Positions 35,165-43,897 of a stretch of DNA of 64,000 nt are shown here, piece by piece. The translations under genes were made by a program, and so were the position numbers. The stretch spans positions 360,695 through 424,694 of the forward strand of contig NZ_KQ948433.1 in the NCBI RefSeq assembly GCF_001514065.1. Direction: 5' to 3'. Position 1 is the first letter of the stretch. Every line of letters starts with the position of its first letter. The stretch comes from Streptomyces antibioticus (lineage in GTDB: Bacteria; Actinomycetota; Actinomycetes; Streptomycetales; Streptomycetaceae). The notes under the pieces were generated by a model. That model did not search any database. It was not told the DNA's origin and worked only from the letters and a program-made list of their open reading frames with translations.

Positions 35165-36391
35165 TCACCGGATGCGCTTCGCCGGCTTCGTGGCGGCGTT
35201 GAGGAGATACTCCAGCGGCCCGCGCCGGAAGAAGCGGGACCAGACCGCGGCGAACACGATCGCCCCGAGGACGTACAGGAGCAGCGGCACCCACGACTGC
35301 TGGGTGCCGGTCCCGGCGGGCGTGGAGAACACGGACTGCGCGAGGAAGTGACCGACATAGACGGTCAGGGACATGGTGCCCACGGCGATGACCGGCTTGG
35401 CCAGGCGGCGCAGCCGCGGCAGGCGCTCCATCGCCACCGTCGCGCCCACGATCACGAGGATCGCGACGCCGACACTGCCGATGATGTCGAACGTGGTCCC
35501 GCTGTGCGGCCCGGCCGTCAGCAGCGACGACGCCGGCATCTGCGGGAACGACCCGTCGACAGGCGCCGACCCGCTGCCGGGCGGCATCGACCCCGAGCCT
35601 CCGGACGACGACGATCCGTCCTCCGCCATGCTCCGCAACGCGCCCTTCCCGGCCAGCAGCAAGGACATGCCGTACGCGGCGACGACGAGGCCGGCACCGA
35701 GCGCGGCCAGGCGCCGCTGGACAGCGTCGGAGGACAGATCCAGGCGGCCCAGCGCCATGCCCGAGATCACGAACGGCAGCCACGTGAGCGCCGGATAGAA
35801 GCCGGTGAGCAGCAGATCGAGCACCCCCACCTCACTCAGCCGGTGGAGCGGGTCGTACGCGTTGATGCTCTGCCGCACCGAGTCGCTCACCCACGAGTTC
35901 AGGACGTACGCCAGCTGCGGTGTGACGAGCGCGAGCGCCGCCGCGATGATCGCGAGCGTCCGGGCGCGCAGCCGCACCAGCGGCAGGGCCAGCAGGAAGT
36001 ACACCCCGTAGAACCCGAGGATGATCACCCCGCCGTACTCCATCGCCATCAGGGTGCCCAGTGCCAGCAGCACCACGGCCCGGATCGCGATCCGCGCCCG
36101 CGCCTGCCGGCCGGCCAGACCGGTCTTGGGCTCCAGGCGCCCGGCGATCAGCATCAGCGAGAACCCGGCGAGGGTGGCGAACAGGACGGACGAGTGACCG
36201 TCCGCCATGTACCGCACCCAGCTGGCGACCCCGTGCGTGGCGGACAGCGGGGGGCCGATGTGCACGACGTACATGCCGAACACGGCCAGCGCGCGGGCCA
36301 GGTCCACGCCGACGAGGCGTCCCATCGAGGGGCCGGGGGAGGTACGTGCCAGCGGCGGGGAGTGTTCCTGCGGCGGCTGTGTCTGTGTCAT
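35165..36391 (-). CDS. DUF418/acyltransferase-like polytopic membrane protein
   Basis: 408 residues with about ten helices. N-terminal GRLVGVDLARALAVFGMYVVH is the DUF1624/heparan N-acetyltransferase-like start, and LTVYVGHFLAQSVF with RRGPLEYLL near the end is the DUF418 signature. A Ser/Gly/Pro-rich loop (residues about 258-280) sits outside the membrane. Likely an acyl transfer or envelope-modification enzyme. A CACCCGGCGGGG motif lies 23 bases upstream of its ATG, shared with the two-component system promoter at 40.5 kb. Confidence 0.88.
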   Translation of the reverse strand: MTQTQPPQEHSPPLARTSPGPSMGRLVGVDLARALAVFGMYVVHIGPPLSATHGVASWVRYMADGHSSVLFATLAGFSLMLIAGRLEPKTGLAGRQARARIAIRAVVLLALGTLMAMEYGGVIILGFYGVYFLLALPLVRLRARTLAIIAAALALVTPQLAYVLNSWVSDSVRQSINAYDPLHRLSEVGVLDLLLTGFYPALTWLPFVISGMALGRLDLSSDAVQRRLAALGAGLVVAAYGMSLLLAGKGALRSMAEDGSSSSGGSGSMPPGSGSAPVDGSFPQMPASSLLTAGPHSGTTFDIIGSVGVAILVIVGATVAMERLPRLRRLAKPVIAVGTMSLTVYVGHFLAQSVFSTPAGTGTQQSWVPLLLYVLGAIVFAAVWSRFFRRGPLEYLLNAATKPAKRIR

Positions 36392-36413
36392 ACGACGAAC
36401 CTCGCGCGGGCGT

Positions 36414-36425
36414 CACCCGGCGGGG
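36414..36425. promoter_or_regulatory. CACCCGGCGGGG motif, copy 1 (DUF418 promoter)
   Basis: Exact 12-mer, also at 36538 and 40557, each upstream of a gene of this locus. It is followed after a few bases by a CCGGC/CGGT-rich segment in each case. Candidate site for the NarL-type response regulator. Confidence 0.45.
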
Positions 36426-36537
36426 TATCCGGCAGTCCTCGGTAGGGCCCCCGCCGATCGGCGGGTACCGCCCTGCCGACCGGCGGAGCCGCGCCCCCGG
36501 CTGGTACCCGTAAGACCTGAGACCGATCGCCTCCCGC

Positions 36538-36549
36538 CACCCGGCGGGG
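36538..36549. promoter_or_regulatory. CACCCGGCGGGG motif, copy 2 (small membrane protein/ABC promoter)
   Basis: 57 bases upstream of the ATG at 36606. The following sequence (GACGGTTGCCGGATGGGAC) resembles that after copy 3 (ACCGGTCGGGAGGGAC). Confidence 0.45.
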
Positions 36550-36605
36550 GTGGCCCCGACGGTTGCCGGATGGGACGCGGGCGGACGGGCTCCGAGTCTG
36601 GAGAC

Positions 36606-36776
36606 ATGACACACCGTGCGCGACCCACCAAGCGCGAGGACTTCAGGGGCGAGTTCCTGGAACTCCTCGGTCTGACGCTGACGGTGGGCGTCTTCGTCCT
36701 GTTCGTCGTCCGCCCCGAGATCGGCCAGGCGCTGGTGCACACCTTCGCCACGACCACAGCCGGACTCGCCCACTGA
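36606..36776 (+). CDS. 56-residue single-pass membrane protein upstream of the ABC exporter
   Basis: ATG at 36606 with GGAG 4 bases upstream. Basic start ([20 protein letters not shown]) then one hydrophobic helix ([14 protein letters not shown]) and a short tail. It is 74 bases ahead of the ABC transporter gene and probably in the same transcript. No known family; too short for much else. Confidence 0.55.
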   Translation: MTHRARPTKREDFRGEFLELLGLTLTVGVFVLFVVRPEIGQALVHTFATTTAGLAH

Positions 36777-36850
36777 CCAACGCCCAACGCCTGCCCCCTG
36801 CGAACCGCAGAAGCGAACCCTGGCAGCGAACCGCAGAAGTAAGGAACACC

Positions 36851-38665
36851 GTGAACACCGCATCCGCCTCGACGACGGATGACCCGACGACAGATGAAAC
36901 GCCTCTGTCCGCCCGAGAAACACTCAAGGCCCTGCACGCCTACGTCCGCCCTCACCGCTGGTCCGTCGCCCTCGGCCTGCTGTGCGCCCTGGTCGGGGCC
37001 GCTGGAGGCCTGCTGCAACCGCTGGCGACGAAGGCCCTGGTCGACCGGCTCGCCTCCGGCGGGACCATCGCCGGGATCCTGATCGCGCTCACCGTGCTGG
37101 TGGTGCTGGGCACGGCCATCGAGGCGTTCGGCACGTACGTGCTGGAGCGGACGGCGGAGTCGGTGGTGCTGGCCGCGCGACGCACCCTGGTGGGGCGGTT
37201 GCTGCGGCTGCGGCTCACGGAGTGGGAGCGGGTCCCGCCGGGCGATCTGATGTCCCGGGTCACCTCGGACACCACGCTGCTGCGGGCCGTGAGCACCCAG
37301 GCGGTCGTCTCCGCCGCCACCGGCGCGGTGGCCTTCGTGGCGGCGGTCGCGATGATGGCGTACCTGGACGCCGTGCTGCTGGGCGTGACGCTCGGCGTGG
37401 TGGTGCTGGTCGGCGGGGCCGTCGCCCTGGTGATGCCGAGGATCGCCCGCGCCACCGAGCGGGCGCAGAAGGCGGTCGGGGAGATCTCCGTCGCGCTGGA
37501 GCGAGCTCTCGGAGCGTTCCGCACGGTGAAGGCGTCCGGCGCCGAGCAGCGGGAGACCGCCCGGGTGGAGGCCGCGGCACGGCGGGCCTGGCGGCACGGC
37601 GTGAAGAGCGCGAAGTGGGAGGCCGCAGCGGGCTCGGCCGACGAACTCGCCGTACAACTGGCCTTCCTCGCCGTGCTCGCGGTCGGCGGGGCACGCGTGG
37701 CGTCCGGGGACATCTCCGTGTCCACCCTCATCGCCTTCCTGCTGTACCTCTTCTACCTGATCGAGCCGGTGGCCAAGCTGGTCGACGCCGTGACCTCCTA
37801 CCAGGAGGGCGCGGCCGCGCTCTCCCGCATCGCGCAGGTGGAACGCCTGACGACGGAACCCCTCACCCACCCGACAACGGCACCGGGACCGGCACCAGAA
37901 CCGGCACCAGAACCGGCACCGGGACCGGCGTCGGTCCGCTTCGAGGACGTCTCCTTCCGCTACCGCCCCGGCCTGCCGCACACCCACCACCAGGTGAGCT
38001 TCGAGATACCGCCCACCGGGACGACCGCCTTCGTCGGCCCCTCCGGCGCGGGCAAGTCGACGGTGTTCGCACTCATCGAACGGTTCTACGAGACCACCGG
38101 CGGCCGGGTCCTGGTCGACGGCAAGGACGTACGGGACTGGCCGCTGCCCGACCTGCGATCCACCATCGGATACGTCGAACAGGACGCCCCGGTCCTGGCC
38201 GGCACCCTGCGGGAGAACCTGCTCTTCGCAGCCCCCAGAGCGACGGACGAAGATGTCCGCGACATCCTGGCCCGAACGCGACTCGACACCCTCGTCGAAC
38301 GCCTGCCCCACGGCCTGGACACCCCGGTCGGCCACCGCGGCTCGAAGCTGTCGGGCGGCGAGCGCCAGCGCGTCGCCATCGCCCGCGCCCTGCTGCGAAG
38401 CCCCCGGCTGCTGCTCCTGGACGAGGCGACCTCGCAGCTCGACGCGGTCAACGAGCTGGCGCTGCGGGACGTCGTCGCGGAGGTGGCCGGCGAGACCACC
38501 GTGCTGGTGGTGGCCCACCGCCTGTCGACGGTGACCGGCGCCGACCGGATCGTCGTGATGGACGCCGGCCGGGTCCGCGCGGTGGGCACCCACGAGGAAC
38601 TGATAGCCACGGACGAGCTCTACGCACAACTGGCGGCCACCCAGCTCCTGACCCCCACCCGCTGA
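36851..38665 (+). CDS. ABC transporter, fused permease/ATP-binding (exporter type)
   Basis: 604 residues from the GTG at 36851 (AAGGAA upstream). Six membrane helices (residues about 30-310), then an ABC domain: Walker [11 protein letters not shown]-loop [17 protein letters not shown], signature [16 protein letters not shown], Walker [15 protein letters not shown]-loop VVAHRLST. Homodimeric type-IV exporter of the drug/peptide class. A Pro/Ala/Thr repeat ([15 protein letters not shown]) links the two halves. A 14-bp direct repeat GCGAACCGCAGAAG lies just upstream. Converges with the two-component system. Confidence 0.93.
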   Translation: MNTASASTTDDPTTDETPLSARETLKALHAYVRPHRWSVALGLLCALVGAAGGLLQPLATKALVDRLASGGTIAGILIALTVLVVLGTAIEAFGTYVLERTAESVVLAARRTLVGRLLRLRLTEWERVPPGDLMSRVTSDTTLLRAVSTQAVVSAATGAVAFVAAVAMMAYLDAVLLGVTLGVVVLVGGAVALVMPRIARATERAQKAVGEISVALERALGAFRTVKASGAEQRETARVEAAARRAWRHGVKSAKWEAAAGSADELAVQLAFLAVLAVGGARVASGDISVSTLIAFLLYLFYLIEPVAKLVDAVTSYQEGAAALSRIAQVERLTTEPLTHPTTAPGPAPEPAPEPAPGPASVRFEDVSFRYRPGLPHTHHQVSFEIPPTGTTAFVGPSGAGKSTVFALIERFYETTGGRVLVDGKDVRDWPLPDLRSTIGYVEQDAPVLAGTLRENLLFAAPRATDEDVRDILARTRLDTLVERLPHGLDTPVGHRGSKLSGGERQRVAIARALLRSPRLLLLDEATSQLDAVNELALRDVVAEVAGETTVLVVAHRLSTVTGADRIVVMDAGRVRAVGTHEELIATDELYAQLAATQLLTPTR

Positions 38666-38674
38666 GGGGGCCGG

Positions 38675-39793
38675 TCAGTCCCCGCCGAGCGGAATCCGCA
38701 GCCGCACCCGATAGCCGCCCTCCCCGGTCGGGCCGGCCTCCAGAGTCCCGTGCAGGATCTCGGCCCGCTCCCGCAACCCGACCAACCCCTGCTGCGAACC
38801 GGGCAGGGGCAAGGAAGGCCGCGTGGGCGGGGTGTTGGTGACGGTCACTCCGATGCCGTCGCCGTCCTGCCACAGCTCGACACACGCGGTGGCGCCGGGG
38901 GCATGCTTGCGGACATTGGTCAGCGCCTCCTGGACCGTGCGGTAGAGGGCCCGTTGCGCGGGGGTGCCCACGGTCGGCGGCAGCTCACCGGTGAGCTCCA
39001 CGTGCGTGCCGCTCGATTCCACCAGTTTGCGCAGGTCGGCGAGGGTGGGCTGCGGGGTCAGCTCGGTGGAGTGGCCGCCGGAGGCGCGCAGCAGCGTGAC
39101 CATGGTGCGCAGTTCGTCGAGGGTGGTGACGCTCAGCGAACGGATCGTGCGGGCGGCCTCCTTGGCATCCGCGTCCTTGGTGGCGACCTGAAGCGCCCCG
39201 GCCCGTACGGCGATCAGGCTCACCTGGTGGGAGACCACGTCGTGCATCTCGCGGGCCAGCTGGGCGCGCTCACGGGCGAGCACGGCCTGCGCATGCAACG
39301 CCCGCTCGTGCTCCCTGGCCTCCTCGATCTCCACCAGCCGCCGCGCCAAGTCCCGCCGCGCCTGAAGCAGTTGGGCGATGAGGACCGGCGCGGCGGCCGT
39401 CGCCAGGCTGTACACGAAGGTGACCAGCGTCATCGTCCGGCCGACCTCGCTGAGGCTGGCCAGCGGCCACGGAGTGCTGTTCGCCACGGCAGTCAGAGCG
39501 ACGCACACCGCCAGCAGCGGCCGATTACGGGACCGCTCGGCCAGCGTGAACAGCGCCACGAGCGGAGCGACGGCGACCGGCTGCGTCAGCGCGATGGGCA
39601 ACGTCAGCAGGAAGACACCGAGCGGAAACCGCCGCCGAAAGGCCAACGCGGCGCAGCCGACCACGGCGAGCGCGATACCCAGGGCAGTGTCGTCCCACAG
39701 ATTCGCCCGCACATCCAAGGCCGCCGCCACCACCAGCAAGCCGTCGACAACCGGCGCGGGCACACGCGCCCACAGCGCACGGACGCGATTCAC
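38675..39793 (-). CDS. sensor histidine kinase, NarL/DesK type
   Basis: 372 residues. Four or five membrane helices in the first 140 residues with almost no extracytoplasmic loop, a coiled coil (QARRDLARRLVEIEEAREHE), the HisKA_3 phosphoacceptor H184 in LAREMHDVVSHQ, and an HATPase_c domain ending QGLVGLRERAEILHGTLEAG. Such kinases sense membrane or cell-envelope state. The GTG start overlaps the response-regulator stop (GTGA). Confidence 0.92.
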   Translation of the reverse strand: MNRVRALWARVPAPVVDGLLVVAAALDVRANLWDDTALGIALAVVGCAALAFRRRFPLGVFLLTLPIALTQPVAVAPLVALFTLAERSRNRPLLAVCVALTAVANSTPWPLASLSEVGRTMTLVTFVYSLATAAAPVLIAQLLQARRDLARRLVEIEEAREHERALHAQAVLARERAQLAREMHDVVSHQVSLIAVRAGALQVATKDADAKEAARTIRSLSVTTLDELRTMVTLLRASGGHSTELTPQPTLADLRKLVESSGTHVELTGELPPTVGTPAQRALYRTVQEALTNVRKHAPGATACVELWQDGDGIGVTVTNTPPTRPSLPLPGSQQGLVGLRERAEILHGTLEAGPTGEGGYRVRLRIPLGGD

Positions 39794-40467
39794 CGCCCCG
39801 CCTCCGACTGCGGACGCCCGTCCAGCAGCCCGGCCCGCTGCGCCAGCAACGCGGCCTGCACCCGGCTCGTCACCCGCAACTTCGTGAGGATCGCGCTGAC
39901 ATGATCCTTGACCGTGCCGGCACTCAGGTGAATACGCGCCCCGATATCGGCGTTCGACAACCCCTCCGCCACCAGGACGAGCACATCACGCTCCCGAGCG
40001 GTAAGCAGCCGAACCCGGGCAGCATCCTCATCAACGGCGGCCTCGGCACCGGGGTGGCTGTGCAACAGCGCCCGCGACGCCTTGGGGGAGAGCACCACAC
40101 CACCCGCGGCCAGGGTGCGCACCAGATGGGCGAGCTGCTCCGGCTCGGTGTCCTTGAGCAGAAAGCCGGCCGCACCGCAGTGCAGCGCGGTCAGGATGTA
40201 CTCGTCGGCGTCGAACGTCGTCAACATCGCCACCACCGGCGCATCCGGCCTGGCCCGCAGCTCCCGCAGCACGGTCAGCCCATCAACATCCGGCATCCGA
40301 ATGTCCAGCAACACCACGTCCGGCCGCACCCGCCGAACGGTCTCCACCGCCTCGCCGCCACTCGCGGTCGCGACGACCTCGATGTCCTCGGACGCGCCCA
40401 GAATGAGCCGGAAGCCCGAGCGAACCAACGCCTCGTCGTCCACCACCACTACCCGGATCACACGCAC
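39790..40467 (-). CDS. NarL/LuxR-family response regulator
   Basis: 225 residues: receiver domain with D10, D11 and phospho-acceptor D55 (VVLLDIRMPD), switch Thr in MLTTFD and lysine in LLKDTEP, then a LuxR HTH (LTARERDVLVLVAEGLSNADIGARIHLSAGTVKDH). First gene of a pair with the kinase. Its promoter region carries the CACCCGGCGGGG motif also found before the DUF418 gene and the ABC exporter unit, so these are likely targets together with its own operon. Confidence 0.94.
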   Translation of the reverse strand: MRVIRVVVVDDEALVRSGFRLILGASEDIEVVATASGGEAVETVRRVRPDVVLLDIRMPDVDGLTVLRELRARPDAPVVAMLTTFDADEYILTALHCGAAGFLLKDTEPEQLAHLVRTLAAGGVVLSPKASRALLHSHPGAEAAVDEDAARVRLLTARERDVLVLVAEGLSNADIGARIHLSAGTVKDHVSAILTKLRVTSRVQAALLAQRAGLLDGRPQSEAGR

Positions 40468-40556
40468 TCCGCCTCATCCACATTCCCGCCGCCCATACCG
40501 CCTCGACCCTAAGGCGGGCCGGCCCTCGCGCCGCCCCGACGAGCGGCACCTCCAGC

Positions 40557-40568
40557 CACCCGGCGGGG
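40557..40568. promoter_or_regulatory. CACCCGGCGGGG motif, copy 3 (two-component system promoter)
   Basis: 90 bases upstream of the response-regulator start. Same 12-mer as at 36414 and 36538. Confidence 0.45.
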
Positions 40569-40714
40569 TGACACCCACCGGTCGGGAGGGACTTCGCAGC
40601 CTCCTGCCGAAGCGTTCTCGGTCAGCCAGTCCAGCAGGACACCGCAAAGGATCAGCCGGTGACTGACCTGTGGGAGTCGAAGTCGGTGGTCGTGGGCCGG
40701 GAGGTAACCGTCGG

Positions 40715-41398
40715 TCAGTCCTGGTCGTGGTGGGACTGGTCTTCTTCGAAAAGCCGACTGGCGAGGTCGTCGGCCCATTCCACGGCCCAGGCGCGCAGGG
40801 TGGTGATTGTGGCTGCGTCGAGGCCGTAGGCGGCGAATGCCTCGTCATCGATCCACTCGGCGCCTGCGAGGTTGGCCTGGAGGTCTTCTCGTTCGAAACG
40901 CCCCCGGGCGTGTCGCCGCCCGAACTCCTCGAGGTCGGCTGTGCTCCAGCGCCGGGAGGCCGCGAACACGTCGATCAGATCCCGGGGTGCGCCCCTGTCC
41001 CCCAGAGCGCGTACCTTCGTGCCGATCACGTCTTCTTCTGCGAGTACGGGCCCGTACGGGCTGTCGGCGACGGGACGCCAGAAGATCTCCTTGAGGATGT
41101 CGACCTCCACCTCCTGGTCGGTATCCGGGTCGCGGACGGTGAAGCGAGCGGACAGCGGGGCTGTTTCCAGGGACTGCACCTGCCAGCCGCGCTCCTGAAG
41201 GCCACTGCGTAGAGCGGCGGCGATGTCCGCCATGGGAGCGGGATTCTCGGTGGCGACGTCGAGGTCCTGACTGGGACGGCTGACCAGACGGTGTGCGCGC
41301 ACCGCGTACCCGCCAGTCAACACGAGCGGGTAGGGAGAGCCCAGGGTGATCACGTCTGCCAGAAGCCGTGCGTGCAGCTCCGGCATGTCCTGGCTCAC
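40715..41398 (-). CDS. AbiEii/AbiGii-like nucleotidyltransferase (type IV toxin-like)
   Basis: 227 residues from the GTG at 41398, which overlaps the upstream stop (GTGA). The nucleotidyltransferase signature is GG-x(14)-DLD: LTGGYAVRAHRLVSRPSQDLDV, with a further acidic strand EVEVDILKEIF and DLIDVFAASRRW helix as in AbiEii. Such enzymes transfer nucleotides to tRNA or proteins and act as toxins in abortive infection. The partner gene is translated first, as expected for an antitoxin. Confidence 0.85.
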   Translation of the reverse strand: MSQDMPELHARLLADVITLGSPYPLVLTGGYAVRAHRLVSRPSQDLDVATENPAPMADIAAALRSGLQERGWQVQSLETAPLSARFTVRDPDTDQEVEVDILKEIFWRPVADSPYGPVLAEEDVIGTKVRALGDRGAPRDLIDVFAASRRWSTADLEEFGRRHARGRFEREDLQANLAGAEWIDDEAFAAYGLDAATITTLRAWAVEWADDLASRLFEEDQSHHDQD

Positions 41399-41781
41399 GC
41401 AGCCGCCCGGCCGCGGGAGGCCAGCTGAGGGAAGGCTTCTTCCCACACGGTGCGCACCGTACGGCCGACCAAACGACGCAGCGTGGGCCACAGCTCCAGC
41501 AGAACATCATGATTCAAAAGGGATGTCAGGTCCTCGCGCAGGCCTTCATGCAGCACGGTCCGGTACAGCCCCATGCGCTGACGGGGCTTGTCCAGGTCGT
41601 AGGAGGTCAACCCGGACCACGCCACATGCAGGGGAAGATCCACGACACCTCCCACCGGGCCCCGCAACTCGTCCAAAGACGCAGGCAGGCGCTGCTGGAA
41701 CTTCTGCCGGTACAGCGAAAGGTCTTCCGCGTACGCTCCCGCAGAATCGGGCCTGGAGGGCGAGTGGGCACGGTCTGCCAT
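41395..41781 (-). CDS. partner (putative antitoxin) of the AbiEii-like protein
   Basis: 128 residues from the ATG at 41781; there is no ribosome site, but a CATAAT box 8 bases upstream suggests a leaderless transcript. Longer starts (to 41841) are possible. Helical protein with LSLYRQKFQQRLPASLDELRG and a C-terminal RTVRTVWEEAFPQLASRGR. Not the COG5340 antitoxin typical of AbiEi, so it may be a different antitoxin type. Immediately overlaps the nucleotidyltransferase gene. Confidence 0.7.
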   Translation of the reverse strand: MADRAHSPSRPDSAGAYAEDLSLYRQKFQQRLPASLDELRGPVGGVVDLPLHVAWSGLTSYDLDKPRQRMGLYRTVLHEGLREDLTSLLNHDVLLELWPTLRRLVGRTVRTVWEEAFPQLASRGRAAA

Positions 41782-41841
41782 ATCGCCATTATGGAGGCGG
41801 GCGTGGCGAACCATGAACCGGACAAGGCCGCCTCTGCTCAC

Positions 41842-42195
41842 GAGATGACTACGGGCATGTGCAGATCTGCCGCGCAGCAGGACGCCGGGCAGAACTCTGG
41901 GGGCAAGTCAGGGGTTGGTCTGGCTCTGCCACTGTGAGCCAACATCGCCGAATGCTGTCCCTACCACCAGGCCACTGCGAGACAAGAAGGGCGAGATCCT
42001 TCGTCCTGGTCGTCGATGTGCCGGCCAGTGAGGTGGCACCCCACTTCGTCTACGGCGTCTACCAACCCGGGCACGAACAAACAGCCTGACGAAGCCCAGC
42101 TATAGGGCCACGCAGTAGAAGAGCACCGGGCACCTGCGCGTCGAAGACCGTCTGGATCCTCGCTGGCACGCGCTGCGGCAACTCCTTTCGGTGGG
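41842..42195. other. intergenic; no supported gene
   Basis: A plus-strand open frame of 76 codons (41859-42089) has no ribosome site or family resemblance. Must contain the promoter for the AbiEii pair at its left edge. Confidence 0.4.
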
Positions 42196-43062
42196 TCAGC
42201 TGCTGAGGTCGAACACGGCCCACGCGGTGAACGGCTCGGCCTGGACGTAGATCCTGCTTCCTCGGCCGACGGCGCGGCGGCGGCCGGGGAGGTGGCCGTC
42301 AGGCAGGGTGAGCAGGCCGACGTCCGTTGGCTCGACGAATGCTTCGGTGAGCTCTCCGCGGGTGAGCCGGTCCGCCTCTTCGCCGTAGCCGCCGTAGAAG
42401 GCGACCCGCTCGCCGTGGACGGCCACTGCCTTGGCGCCCCGTACCTGGTTCGACCACACCCTCACGGGCCGGTCGGGGCGGTCGGGGCGTATCTCGACGA
42501 GCGGGAAGTCCGTGTACGTGCACGCCCAGGCGGTGGTGCCCGACACGTTCAGGGCGTAGCAGTCGAAGAGGCCGGGGATGCTTGCGCCATCAGACGTCCA
42601 GTAGATGTGGCCTGTGGGGCTCCAGCGGCGGATTCCCGCCGGGTTTTCGTCGAAGTGCCCGACCCAGATGTGGCCGGCCTCGTCCACGAGCAGGTGCTCG
42701 ATGGCGTCCCCGACGGAGAAGGAGGAGGACTCGCGGCCGAGCGCGTTGAAGACCTGGACCTGGTCGGCGTCCTCGTACCGGCGGGTGCGGGATGCTGCGA
42801 CGACGAACCCGCCGTCGGGCAGGCGGTCCAGGTGCGGCCAGCGGGCCCGCATAGCGCTCAGCTCGGTGAGTTCGATGTTGCCGCCCGGATGGACGGAGAC
42901 GACCAGAGCGTCGAAGGGCCGGGCATCGCCGCCGGGCTGCGGCGCTCGGTCGGCAAGCAGCCAGTGGGCGACGCCGAAGACGTCGACGGTGCTGGTCAGG
43001 ACGTGGCGGTCGTGGTGCGTTCGGGGGAGGTGGGCGAAGGAAGCGAGGGCAGTCTTCTGCAC
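42196..43062 (-). CDS. conserved hypothetical, beta-propeller-like protein
   Basis: 288 residues from the GTG at 43062 (AGGAAAG at 8 bases). Beta-rich, with blade-like segments each ending in an aromatic or hydrophobic strand: RWPHLDRLPDGGFVVAASR, EHLLVDEAGHIWVGHFDE, GIRRWSPTGHIYW, ALNVSGTTAWACTY, AVAVHGERVAFYGGY, LLTLPDGHLPGRRRAVGRG. No signal peptide and no catalytic motif. A cytoplasmic propeller is likely; function unknown. Similar proteins occur widely in Streptomyces as hypotheticals. Confidence 0.8.
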   Translation of the reverse strand: MQKTALASFAHLPRTHHDRHVLTSTVDVFGVAHWLLADRAPQPGGDARPFDALVVSVHPGGNIELTELSAMRARWPHLDRLPDGGFVVAASRTRRYEDADQVQVFNALGRESSSFSVGDAIEHLLVDEAGHIWVGHFDENPAGIRRWSPTGHIYWTSDGASIPGLFDCYALNVSGTTAWACTYTDFPLVEIRPDRPDRPVRVWSNQVRGAKAVAVHGERVAFYGGYGEEADRLTRGELTEAFVEPTDVGLLTLPDGHLPGRRRAVGRGSRIYVQAEPFTAWAVFDLSS

Positions 43063-43439
43063 GGGCGGGCTTTCCTGGGTGGGCGGTCACTGCGGTCGGG
43101 TGCTGCGGTTAGCGTCGGCGGCGGTGCACGTGTGGTGGAGAGGGAACCGGGGCGCCTAGGGGTGAAGCCACCAGATCAGAGCAGTGATCGATTGAATCGC
43201 CAGGCCGCGCCACCCATAGCCGGTTTGCGCCAGGGAGACGTCGGTGCTCCCAGCCCTGATGATGGACTGCGAACCCCTCTGGTTTCGACAGAGGCCGCAC
43301 AGCAGAGTGGCCAGGGTTCTGGTTGCCTCCAGAACCCCGGCCATGTGCGGGCGTTGAGACGGGGCCGGCCGATCACATTCCGGTCGGGCCCGTTTCACGC
43401 GGGCTCGACTTTCCGTCCGAGCGTCTCATCCGACCGCGC
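43063..43439. other. intergenic; no supported gene
   Basis: About 380 bases with no coding signal that I trust. A minus-strand frame ending GYGWRGLAIQSITALIWWLHP (43156-43398) lacks a ribosome site and a family and is not called. Confidence 0.4.
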
Positions 43440-43568
43440 TTATCGCGCGATCTGTCCCACACATCCTGCAACCGCGGAGACCGCACCGAGCGCAGCAATG
43501 ATCACCTGAGCTCGGACGGATGGGGCGAGCCGTTTCCGCTGGCCCGGCCGCTTCTTCCGGTTGTGCAT
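43440..43568 (-). CDS. 42-residue basic, possibly membrane-associated small protein
   Basis: ATG at 43568 with a very strong GAGAGGGGGTGA site 3-4 bases upstream; TAA at 43440-43442. Product: a basic head (HNRKKRPGQRKRLAPSVRAQ) and a hydrophobic tail (VIIAALGAVSAVAGCVGQIAR). Too short for standard gene finders, but the ribosome site and coding-like composition support it. Similar short basic-hydrophobic proteins are scattered in Streptomyces. Function unknown. Confidence 0.5.
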   Translation of the reverse strand: MHNRKKRPGQRKRLAPSVRAQVIIAALGAVSAVAGCVGQIAR

Positions 43569-43897
43569 CTTCACCCCCTCTCCAAGGACGGGGCGGCGCC
43601 CAGAATGTGCACTGAGCGTCCGGGTCTATCTGACCCCAGGCTCTGGTTGGCACACCATCTGGCGCACCCTGGCGAACTGTGGCGAATAGTCACCCGCAAG
43701 TAGCGACTTGACGTTTCCCCGAAGGCAGGCCAGCTGATCGCGGTCGCTTGCTGCACCTCGGTGTGCCGTGCCTTGCAGATATCTGCGGGCTGTTCAGGCA
43801 CGTACGGCATGGGCGCCAGTCTCCGACGCGTCGAGTCTGAACCGTTCCCCGTCACTGGGGCGTCCATACGGGCACCCGACACGTGGAGCCGCCCACC

